Below are positions 40,046 to 50,036 of a DNA stretch of 64,000 nucleotides, piece after piece. Each line of letters opens with the position of its first letter. The first letter of the stretch is position 1. The stretch is from Fratercula arctica (Eukaryota; Chordata; Aves; Charadriiformes; Alcidae), in the NCBI GenBank assembly GCA_947846985.1, contig CANTUZ010000008.1, positions 29,717,352 through 29,781,351 of the forward strand, read 5' to 3'. The translations under genes were made by a program, and so were the position numbers. The notes beneath the pieces were generated by a model. It searched no databases. It was given only the letters and a program-made list of their open reading frames with translations, and was not told the origin of the DNA.

Positions 40046-41035
40046 GTAAGAACTTACTCTTGAAAATTAAAGCATTCAGACCATTTATCATCTGTCTGTA
40101 GATGAATGTAGTACTTTTATTTTGGCCAGTACTTTGTCTGCCTTTGCTAAAATACCTGACTTTGTTCACACCTGTAGTCAGAATACTTGAAAGCCAATGT
40201 GTGTATTATTTTTAATCCTATTCATCTGTTGCTGTGTCTTTACCCCAGTGTTCTGAGAAAATTTCTGGGTCAGCACATGTGTGTACATGTGTGCGGGAGT
40301 CAGACCCTGGACAAGCACAGAAGAAATCCCAAAACAGCCCATGTGCAGAAACATTTTTAATAAGCAGTTGTATCCTGGACGGTCACAGCCATTTATAGTG
40401 CTGAAGTTTTTGCTGCCAGGTGTAAAAATAACTTATGCATAGGAGTCCTCCATTAGGAGTCATGCATTAGTGACGCTATCAAGTCAGATACTTCAATCAT
40501 ATGCTTGGGATATGATCTTCACGCTTATGTATCTCCAAGCCAAAGATGTACCAGGAGGCTGCCCTGTGAGTCACTGTCACAGAGGCTCCTCTTTATGGTT
40601 GTGAGAGCTACAGCAGCAGTGGCCAACCTATGTCCTCTGTGATCGCTTTCTGCCTGGTTAGAGTGATGCCTTAAGGGTTTGTCTGTGTTACTGTGTGGAT
40701 GTCTCCCAGATGGTTAGGAACTACTTGTCCTAAGTGACCACAAACATTTTGAGCAGTATTTTAGCAGAGGCTCTGCTACCATTTTGCAATGCAAGTCTTT
40801 TGTGTGGAAAGAAGGGGAAAACCAGTTTGGAGCTTCAAGTTTTATTTGAAACAATTTATCTGTTCAGCTGAGCAGATGTAATGCGTTGTATAACGCAGCA
40901 TGGCAGTGTAAATTGCATTACACTGATGTCACTTATATGACGTTTTAAGAACGTGGACAATTTACTGATTATATTTTGAGTTTATATGAGTTGCACTGAG
41001 TGATGTCTCTGTTCTTGCAATATTTCTCCGTTTAG
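40046..41035 (+). other. SPATS2L intron, 990 bp
   Basis: Phase-0 GT-AG intron ending in TTTCTCCGTTTAG. Nothing else is recognised in it. Confidence 0.9.
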
Positions 41036-41276
41036 AACAATAGGAGAAAAAGAAGCAAATCTAAACAGCACCAGGGCAATAAAGACCCTAAAAATAAGAA
41101 TGGTGGACCTGACAAGGCATCTCAAGAGCCCCAGGGAATATATGGCTGCCATCTGAATGGATGCTCTGAGGACAACTCTTGCAGTGGTTCTGCAAATCAG
41201 AAACTGGAAGCCTCTTCTCTCGAAAACAAAGGCTCAGGATTTGTAGAGTCAGCGCCGGTCTCTCCAGAAATCAGAG
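41036..41276 (+). CDS. SPATS2L: SPATS2L exon, residues 67-147 (basic stretch and variable linker)
   Basis: 241 bp, phase 0 in and phase 1 out, with donor AGAG|GTCAGT at 41277. It begins NNRRKRSKSKQHQGNKDPK, a strongly basic run that with the preceding GKKK forms a plausible nuclear or nucleolar localisation signal. This fits the nucleolar location reported for human SPATS2L. The rest is low-complexity, Asn/Ser/Glu-rich and poorly conserved (GIYGCHLNGCSEDNSCSGSA onward), probably disordered. The frame stays open across the exon without stops. Confidence 0.95.
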
Positions 41277-44200
41277 GTCAGTTCGTCTCACACAAGACAG
41301 CTTTTTAACTGGCAATAGCCAAGCATCCATTTACATAAAAATCATGGTATTTTTATTGCCATGAAATAGAATACAGTAAAAAGAAGTTGGACAGATGCAA
41401 AATAATGCACGTAGCTATTAAAGTAATGCAATTAGATCTATATCTGGACACAATTCACCTTGCACTATGTTTCTGTGCAAAATATCTTTTTTCCTAGAGA
41501 TGAAAGGATCAGACTATAATTAGAGGCCCAGCTGATACAGAATATTACAGATATAAATACAGAATGCAGGGTTAGAAAATGCCCTGAGTGTAAAATGTTG
41601 GCAGAGGCGATAAAATCCCTCATCTGGTAGAGCGAAGCTGTCTGAGCAGTATGAGCTTGTGGCATATTACAGGACTGATTTATTGCCTAGTCCAGACTAG
41701 TCCATTTTTGCTTTTCTCATCTTCCCCGAATAGGCTAGTCGCAGTAGATTTCCACTGGCTTTCCCTAACAGGGAAGGGAGGGCCTTTGTGTTGAGGGAAG
41801 GAAGTCTGATGACTTCATAGAACACACACATTTCTGCTAGGGTCTAGATACTGGTTCTGAAATTCTCGGGGAAGTAACACAGAAAGTTCTTCTTCCATGC
41901 TGTGTTGTAGCAGGTACAGAGTTATGGTTATAACAACATTAATGAACACAAACCTTCTCTGGACGAGAGGCTTTGTGAAAGCTTTTGCCTTCAAGTATCC
42001 TTTCATAAAGCTCATATTTAATTGCTGTCAGTACTGGTAATGGTTTTTCAGCCCTAGATTATTGCTGCTGTTAGTATTTTCTTCCTGTATCTTAAGCAGT
42101 ATGTAAGAATGCATTAAAAGAAACTTCCTTGAAATTCTTTTTTCCGTGATTGCAAATACAACTCTGAAACCTCATTTTAAAGGAATGTGCCAAATGCATA
42201 ATTGTCCTGAAATGAATTCTCTGCTGCTTCCAGATGACTTTGCTGGTGCCAACCAAATGAAAACTCTGCAACATGTAGCAGCCAAATAGACGAACCACTT
42301 ATCAAGAAATTTTGTCCTAAAAAATTGGCACCTTGCAAAAGATCAGAGATACTCTTCCCACCCTTGCTAAAGATGCCCACTTAATTTGGATAGAATGCGC
42401 CATAAGCCAGAAAATTCCACACTTCGATAATACTAAAAGCATTCTTGCCACTTGTTCTGCAAGATGTAAACATTTGTGGTATAAATACATGTCAAGCTCC
42501 CATGTCAAACTTCATAGAGTTGCTTTTTTTGAAACAATGCATGCATGAATAAAGATACATAGACTGAATTGTCCATGCATGGGGAGTGTTTTCTGGGGGG
42601 TAGCAGATCTGAATGCAAGAAGAGTACCCATACTCTTAGTGATCTTTTTTGGTGGCATTGGGATTGAGTCCTTTTTCTCTTTGACATGATACAGTGTAGA
42701 GGTGTACATACCAAGGGCAGAAAGTATCTCAGAATCTTTCTTTGCTTTTACAAGTGACAAATGAGATATTACCATAGCTTTACAATTTTTATAAAATTTT
42801 ACACATATCCCAAAACTAGTAATTGGCCCTTCCAAAAACAGGGGGAGAGAAAATAAAAGAAAAAGGTGGAAAAGAAAGAAAAGGAAATGGAGAGAAAGGA
42901 AAACCTGAAACTTTAATATTCAATTTTCCCTTGCATGGTAAAATAAGTTCCTGGCAATTTGTCTAATATGGAGAAGGAAAGAGTTTCTTCACTTTCAGGT
43001 GCACTAAAATACTGGTCTCTGCAGCCAGTATAATAGCTACTTTCTTAAAGATCAAAAGCCATGTATGTACATATTGTTCAATTTGTGCTGAAGTGCATGG
43101 AACTAAATAGAAGAGAAGGGAGATCAGGATCCCTCAGGGGCCAGCAGCTGCACTCGTGATTTCTGAGCAAGTCACACAGACTGTTCTAAAGTAGTTTGAA
43201 ATGCTGAAGTGTGTCCAAAGTGCACCCATTTCATATTGCTCCCTCTTGTATTGTAATGTCCTTTGTTGTGTTTCATCCTTGTCTGGCTTGTTTGTTTTGG
43301 TTCCTTCCCTATCAAATTAATGTTACTGTAGTCATTTCACAGTCACCTTTACACAGCTCACAGCTTAGAAGGATCACAATCAGGTGTCTGCTGATGGTCC
43401 CTTACGCTTTCCTCCCCATGAGGAACATGAGGTTGAAGCTTTGCTTATACCAACTCACAGTCTGTGAGATTAGGTCTTTCAGAGCCATAAAATCCTGGCT
43501 GCCTGGAAGAGACTGCAGGGACCAGAAGGGAGGATGCAGTGTAGCTGGTGTTTCTCTATGTGTCCCATGCTAGAAAATTATATGGGAGAACATGTGGCTG
43601 TTACCTTTTAGTTCAGGTCTGCTTATTTCTTGCCAGCATTCTGTCTTTCTTTTTCTGGGAAGTCTTTAGTTATTGCTTTTTTGTGTGATGGTTTCCCACA
43701 GGGAATCAAGACCTGCTAGAGAAAATGAAGCACAGAATTCAAGGTCCTGAAAAGCTGAATTACCTCATCATGGAGGGCCTTAGGGAGTGTTTCACTTAAT
43801 TATGGGTCAGTTCAGGGGCTCTCCCTCTCAATATCTTCAAGGGGAAAAGTCTCACAATAAGCCAGATTACTTCAAAATGATGACCACAACAAACCCTCCA
43901 GCTCGCCTCCTTAGATTCCTTGGCAACACAGGATCTGAAGGACTGAGAACTATCCTTTCTGTTCATCCCCTTGTAAAGAAGGGGCATGGATGCATTGAAA
44001 GGATATTTAATGCTGCCTGGCCATGCTATTGCTTTTGCAGGGACTTGGGAAAACACGATAAATATTAGATACTGATCTCTTTCCAACTTCTTAAAATTGT
44101 TTTTCACGTAGGATGATTTTTAGTGAATCTGTCAAACTTCCTGTTTATATCTCAAGGGAGTTTTTTTTCTTCTTTCAGCCAAAGAATACGTTGAGGTTCA

Positions 44201-46313
44201 CTTTATTTTAAAGGTTTTGAATGGCAAGCTGTTATAAAAAGATAAACCGCTCATTTTGAAGACAGCAGCTCAGCAGATTTCAAAGCAAGTTTATTTGGGC
44301 TGCTGCCATCACTGGTAGGTCTGGCAATACTTGATGGTTAACACAGCAGAAGTCACATGTTAGGCTAGTTTCAAGCCACCACGTACTGAATCCTGCAACA
44401 GTTTACTTGTAGCTACTATTACCCAAACCTTTGGCTTCTCTTTCAAGTATTTGAGAGAGACTTTGTCCCTAGATTTTGTTATAGGTGTTCTTTAGCTGGC
44501 CCAAGCCTTCAGAGATTTGATGCAGACTTTCTCAATCTAGTTTTAATTGTCCTCAATCAAATGTGAAAGTTCAGTTGCAGCGTACTAAGGTATTGCTTGC
44601 TAGGCTCTGGTGGTCAGCTTGCTGCTGGATTTTAAAGTAGCTCTTGTGTCATTTTGGAAGTCAAAGTATATTGCAGACAAAAGAGGATTAAAAAGTTTTT
44701 AGAGTATAACCATTGTTCCAGATTACTTTCTTCAGGCAAAAAGCTCTCAGTTTGTCGTTTGTCTTGACAAGTATACCAAAGCTGCTAATGAAATGCAGTA
44801 AATAACAATTTTGCGCTTCAACAACAAATTTCAAAAGATCTGATCTTGGGGACAGAATCCAATAGCCCTGTCCTTTTTCTGTAACTTAGCTGATAGCCAG
44901 CCTCAACTGACAGTAGAAAGAAGGTTCTTTATAAATCAAAGCTATCTGCATTAGTGTGAGATGCAGCCAGGGTTGCACAAGATTGATTGGTGGTAGTTAT
45001 CTCAGAACAGAATTCCTGGCTATGTGTGAAACTGGTGTCTGCATTGAAACTTTCCTACGTTCAGAGTGCTGCATACCTGGTGTTTCTTGCTTTCACAGAT
45101 ACACTGGTTTCTTTTAATTTCTTTAGATATTTTCTTAAATATCTTAAATATCATGTAGGATACTTCTTCTGTTTGCAGACTCACCTTTTAAAGCCCGTAA
45201 ACAATATTCTTCCCTCTTTCTCTGGCATTACATGATTGCCATGGAAACATACCAGGATGTACTTTACACCGATCCTGGTGCCCAGCCAGGGCACAAAGAA
45301 GTCACTAGTTGATTTCCTGGAGCTGTCTATGTGGTATCCCTCAGTCCTAGCAGTGTTAATCGCACTCCGTGGGCTATAATCCAGTTGGTAATCTGACAAA
45401 CCCCTTTTCTCCAGATACCAGACAATATCAGCTGAATAAAGTGATACATAAAGAGCATCATCAGAACAAACCTGTCATTCATTCATCAAAGTGGGTACAA
45501 AGATTAGAAAAATAAGTTAACACAACAAAACATTTTCTGTGCATGTTTTCTTACTCAAAATTCATAGTGGCAGTAATAGCTGGCCTTACCTGTCAGTCTT
45601 CATAGCCATGCTTTGGGTGCTTGTCTCTCTGTCATGATGCTGTTACCTTGAATCCCTTTGGAGTCTTGGAAAGAGTAAACCAGATCATCTTGTGGCAGCC
45701 AAACACAGGCTCAGGCATTGTTATTTTATCCCTTTGAAACCATTGAACCCAGGAGACTAATCATTAATATTGTTTAATTTCCTGCTTGGTCCCTCTTAGC
45801 AGCTGCTTTTGATAGAAATCTGTAGTCAGGCAAGGTAAGTATTTCAGGTAGGAATGTTTAATCTGTGCTTTTAAAATGCTGATAAAATGATGAACCTTTT
45901 TTTGTGTGAGATATATAGATAAAAAAAACATTAAAGTCTTACGCTTTCCATAGCAGACTTTGTCTTTAGTTCTATTCCCTAAGGTTTAGGCAAAGAATAT
46001 AATTGGTAATAGGCTTTCTATGTCCTGAGGTATTTTTTTTTGTTATCAGGATGGAAGAGTTGATTTTTTTAATGTGTCTTTCTTTTTAGACTGTTGAAAA
46101 ATAGACACATTCAGATTAATGTTTAATACCCTAAAACATTTTGTTTCTGTTTTATCATTGTTTTCCAAGGTTCTGTAGAATGCATGCCAGTGGAAAAAAA
46201 AAAACTTAATTTTTCCAGGGTATAAATATAAAGTCATTCAGACTCAACAATAAGGCTTCGTATCTTTCTTAATCTTATAACTCCCTGTTTTCTACGTTAA
46301 TGTTTTCTTGCAG
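41277..46313 (+). other. SPATS2L intron, 5.0 kb
   Basis: Phase-1 GT-AG intron. It contains a candidate 42-bp microexon at 43702-43743 and a purine-rich tract at about 42837-42905. A 120-codon open frame at 43211-43573 shows no recognisable domain. No interspersed repeat is recognised. Confidence 0.85.
43702..43743 (+). other. Candidate 42-bp in-frame microexon of SPATS2L
   Basis: A good acceptor (TTTTTTGTGTGATGGTTTCCCACAG region, ending at 43701) precedes 42 bp that fit phase 1 in and phase 1 out. They would add 14 residues (GNQDLLEKMKHRIQ) between Arg146 and Asp147. The weak point is the donor, AAG|GTCCTG, which matches the consensus only at the first bases. Read past that donor, the frame stops 18 codons later, at TAA 43797-43799. 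Human SPATS2L has a somewhat longer segment at this place, but the alignment works without the insert. Unproven. Confidence 0.22.
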
Positions 46314-46514
46314 ACAAAGAACGAGAACACCAGAGAGTATCTGTGGAGTTAAACCCAAAGATTATGAATGGAGTAGAACAGCATGAGTCTCTTCAGTCAT
46401 CAGTTCAACTCCAGTGTAACCTAGGCAGGCCAAAGTCAAAATCTTCCTCAGTTAAGTCATCGCATGCTACAAACCAACTTGAAACAAAGACAGATGATTC
46501 AGTCAAAAAAAGAG
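46314..46514 (+). CDS. SPATS2L: SPATS2L exon, residues 147-214 (Ser-rich linker)
   Basis: 201 bp, phase 1 in and phase 1 out, so skipping it would keep the frame. The acceptor TTTTCTTGCAG ends at 46313 and the donor AGAG|GTAAAT starts at 46515. It encodes DKEREHQRVSVELNPKIMNG and onward to KSSHATNQLETKTDDSVKKR. The end matches the family pattern before the conserved core (human ...KPDELAKKRG). The middle is serine/lysine-rich (GRPKSKSSSVKSS), which is where the 'serine-rich' name comes from. Confidence 0.95.
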
Positions 46515-46932
46515 GTAAATTGGATCCCTGGTTGTGTACTGAGGAGATCAGACAGCTGATGCCCCTAGGGAAGAAAAAGCACATATGTGAAGAAGAGTTG
46601 TGTTGGGAAGTGAGAGCAGAATCATGTTCAGCATAAAAAAAATTAGTAGAACAATTTATGGTCTATTTAACATATTAAATAGAAGTTAAAATAAATAATT
46701 TTAATGTTGCTGATTTAAGTTACTTCATTTGGGGAATGAATTTGAGAAAACATGTTTAGAAACTGATGAGCACCACGGAAGGACTATGCAGAAGTTGGAT
46801 TTACGGACTTCAGTAGGATAACCGCTTCATCCTCATCTGGCCAAATAACCTGTTGAATTATTCCTGCTCCCCCAATCAGAAAAGGCAAAACCAGCTTTCT
46901 GACTCTTGTGCATTTTTTATTTTCTATTTTAG
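46515..46932 (+). other. SPATS2L short intron, 418 bp
   Basis: Phase-1 GT-AG intron ending in TTTTCTATTTTAG. Read through from the upstream exon, the frame stays open for about 40 codons and ends at TAA 46634-46636, so intron retention would give a truncated protein of about 254 residues lacking the conserved core. Confidence 0.9.
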
Positions 46933-47068
46933 GGCCGAACATTGAAAAATCAGTAAAAGACTTGCAGCGTTGCACTGTTTCTCTAACCAGATATCGTATG
47001 ATGATCAAAGAGGAAGTGGATAACTCAGTGAAGAAGATCAAAGCTGCTTTTGCAGAATTACACAGCTG
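46933..47068 (+). CDS. SPATS2L: SPATS2L exon, residues 214-259 (conserved core)
   Basis: 136 bp, phase 1 in and phase 2 out. It encodes PNIEKSVKDLQRCTVSLTRY then RMMIKEEVDNSVKKIKAAFAELHS, with Cys259 split across the next intron. This is the hallmark of the SPATS2/DUF1387 family and is nearly identical to human SPATS2L. The correct donor is at 47069 (CTG|GTAGGT). A second GT four bases on (TAG|GTAAAT) would put a TAG in frame directly after Trp. Confidence 0.97.
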
Positions 47069-47237
47069 GTAGGTAAATCACCTTGAGAGATCCATCAGCA
47101 CCACCTGAGAAAAGAGGGGCTAATCAAGCCACTGGCATTGGTGGGGAGGGGTCACTTACACCCTGTTTGTTTTCAGCATTTGATTTCATCAAAAAAATAC
47201 GTGGTGCCAATAAGTAATTCCTCGTCAACCAGGAAGT

Positions 47238-47255
47238 AATATATATATATATATA
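47238..47255. repeat. (TA)n microsatellite
   Basis: Short AT dinucleotide run ('taatatatatatatatata') about 170 bp past the upstream exon. Confidence 0.85.
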
Positions 47256-47429
47256 AAAAAGTGTATGTTTACAGATGTACATAAAGGGGGACAAAACTAC
47301 AGTTCCTTGACAAAATCATACTATGTTTTGTTTCCCCCCCCCAAGTGATCCATCTTGACCTAATTCTTTTGTATCAAGTTCAGTGGCAGCATATCTGAGC
47401 AAATTAAAGCTTTTCCAAAAATCCTGTCT

Positions 47430-47700
47430 GTGGGGTTTTCTGAAGTCTCTTTTACCTTCTTTAAATCTCTTCTTTCTATGCTTTTTCTTTGATCTTATCT
47501 TCTTTGTCAGCCAGTCCTTTACTGTCTCTTCATTTCCCATCATCTCTGCTTCTTATCCCACCATTCTTTCTTTTTTTTTCTTTTCCCTCATAGTTTCTTC
47601 TAACTTTCCCATCCATCACTTCATTTCCAGTTCTCATCTCTAGGTCGTTATTTTCCTCATACTTTTATCTCTTCCTTTTTTCTGAGTTTTTTCCATTATA
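47430..47700 (+). repeat. Pyrimidine-rich tract
   Basis: About 270 bp dominated by C and T on the + strand, with repeated TCTT/TTTC/CCCATC motifs. It could bind polypyrimidine-tract proteins in the pre-mRNA or be a decayed simple repeat. It creates an artificial Lys/Arg-rich frame on the minus strand. Confidence 0.6.
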
Positions 47701-49559
47701 ATTTTTGTTATTCCTGATCTTCAGTATATATGTCTACACCCTTTGAAAATTTGTAGCAGAAATATTTGCTGTAGCAGCAAGTTGCACATTTTCTATATAT
47801 TTGTCATAACAAACCATTTTCTGGTTTGAGTTTTACTCGGCCTTTTGTTAAGCATAAATGCCACGTAAAACCTGTGTTTCATACAGTGTTGCAGTAAACA
47901 GAAAAAAATTGTATTAAAATATACAAGACTCGGTCACAAATCACAGAAGAGTACAAAAACTTTTCACCCTTCATTTGTCCACAATATTTGACAATATTTT
48001 TATGACTATATCTCATGAAAGTGCTGTAGTATTGGCAGCAGTTTGTTAACTCTGGACTTTAGTGGTATATTCATTGTCTTCAGTGATGCATCTAAAGGGA
48101 CTTCGGTGCCACTGGGGCTCCATTTCTGTACGAGCAGAATGTCCATGTGCTACTGAGCTGATTTTGTGGAAGATTTTTGTTGCACTGCGCCACTGGGATA
48201 GCTTACTGTCTAGCAGGGAGACCTTTGTTTCTGTCTCTGCACTGCAATGAGCACGGGCTGTGATAACCAGTTGTACTAAACTGTGTATTGGTATCAGGAG
48301 TGCTCTGGAGCCAGTGTAGTGATGTTTGCATATGAACTAAAATGCAGTAATTGTATTGTTGGTATATAAAAATTAAGTAAAGTTCATCAACTTCTTGCAC
48401 CTTTTTTTGGTAGTTCTTGGAGGTGTTTTTGTGTAATTTTTAGAAAACTTATAAAACATTTATGGTTTCTGCTGAGAAGGCTCTGGCCCTTTCTCTGAGT
48501 AAACTCGTAGTTGGGTCTCATTTGTTGTGTAGCTCTCCCTCAATTTTTTTTCTAACAGTGTTAAAAATACATAATGTCACTTACATGTCTAATCTTGTTT
48601 GCAGGCAGTCACAGTCAATTCGATCTTTGAATGGTAGTCAGACTGGTCATGAAACAGACTTAGAACTCTATCATGATCTAAGAATGTGGGGGGAGGCGCT
48701 ATATTAGTAAAATCAGAATGGAAATTCTTAATTTTTCATGTATTCATGTTTTAGCTTGAAAAAAAACCCTGAAGTATATTGCCTAATGCTAAAACATGTT
48801 ACGTAATAGGTGAGCTTAATAGGGAAAAAAAAAAAAAAAGACCCCAAAAAAGTATGTAAATCCAAGTAGACTTAAAATGATGGAAAGAGCCTGAAAAAAC
48901 TTTTGAATAGGCTTCATTTAATTTTAGCTCCTATCAGCTTCAGTGCCTAAATTTTTGGAGCGGAGTCTGCCAGAAGCTCTAGAATGTAACATCTGTGCTC
49001 TGAGTATTCAGGCTTTACAAAGCAATTTCATGCACGTAGCATAATGTTGCAGGAAGAACAGTATAATGTCAGGACATGTTTATGGAAATCTCAATGTGGG
49101 CTACATTGCTTTTGACAGCTCGTAAGCCTGATACATAGGAAAATTTGGTTTAAACAGTAAAATGTGTGACTTAACACCTTCTTCGCTAAAATTAAAAACA
49201 GTTTTGGGATATTTCGTATGACCTTGTGGCTTAAACTCTGAAAAAAGATGGGAAGAGCTGTCTTTAGTGCCTCATTTACAAAAACTTGCTGCCAGCTGCT
49301 GAAGATTCACTGGATTTGAGTAGAAATCACCAGAACCAATGATCCATACAGCTTTAGACCTCCTAGAGTCAACACATCATATTCCTGGGCTGCATGGCAT
49401 TTATGGTTATTTACATGGCAGTTTCCTTGCTTCAAAGTTGAACAAAGCATCACTAGTGGTAGTGGGAGGATAAGGTAATTAAGTGAGCGCTCAGTCTCTT
49501 ACACATTTATCCACCTCCTTGGGCATAGGAATTTTGCTGTGGCACAGTCAACTTGCCTG

Positions 49560-50036
49560 TCAAGGGAAAATGAAGGAATTCAGATAAACTGTTGCTCCCA
49601 GAATGCTATGGAGTAACCAAAAGCAAGGGGCATGACAATGATATTTGGTCTCCTTTGGGATAGTGATTCCAAAGGTTTTTGCAAGTTCTTCTCCCACTTG
49701 CTGCAGGAGCGTGGACTTGTTGAGGTGTACAACAGATAAACATACAACAGCAACTAAGTGCCGTATGTGGACAGAACTTCCAGGGAATACTTGTGTGAGC
49801 TCAATACTGTAACCTAGATGGGAGCTTAACCAGTTCCTGTTACGCACAGCTGCCATGACATAAGGGGTTTTAGTGAAACTAAGTGAAGTCAGAAGCTTTA
49901 ATTTTGTGTTGCAACTGAATACTGAAACACATACCACTTTCTGTTGTCTCTCTTGGGTTTGTTTTTGTTCCTTTGGCAGTAGTGTAAAAGACCCTTTTTG
50001 TGTCCTTTTTGCATTTACTATCAAGGTCAGAATCAA
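49560..50036 (-). other. Unassigned 158-codon open frame in intron
   Basis: One of the two longest open frames outside the gene model. The translation has no signal peptide, domain or repeat that I recognise. It has no evident promoter or polyadenylation signal and no flanking splice pair. A frame of this size is possible by chance in 64 kb of AT-rich DNA read in six frames. Listed because of length only. Confidence 0.12.

Noticed and set aside
47316..47543. Lys/Arg-rich minus-strand frame resembling a basic nuclear protein
   Set aside because: Its composition is forced by the pyrimidine-rich tract on the + strand.
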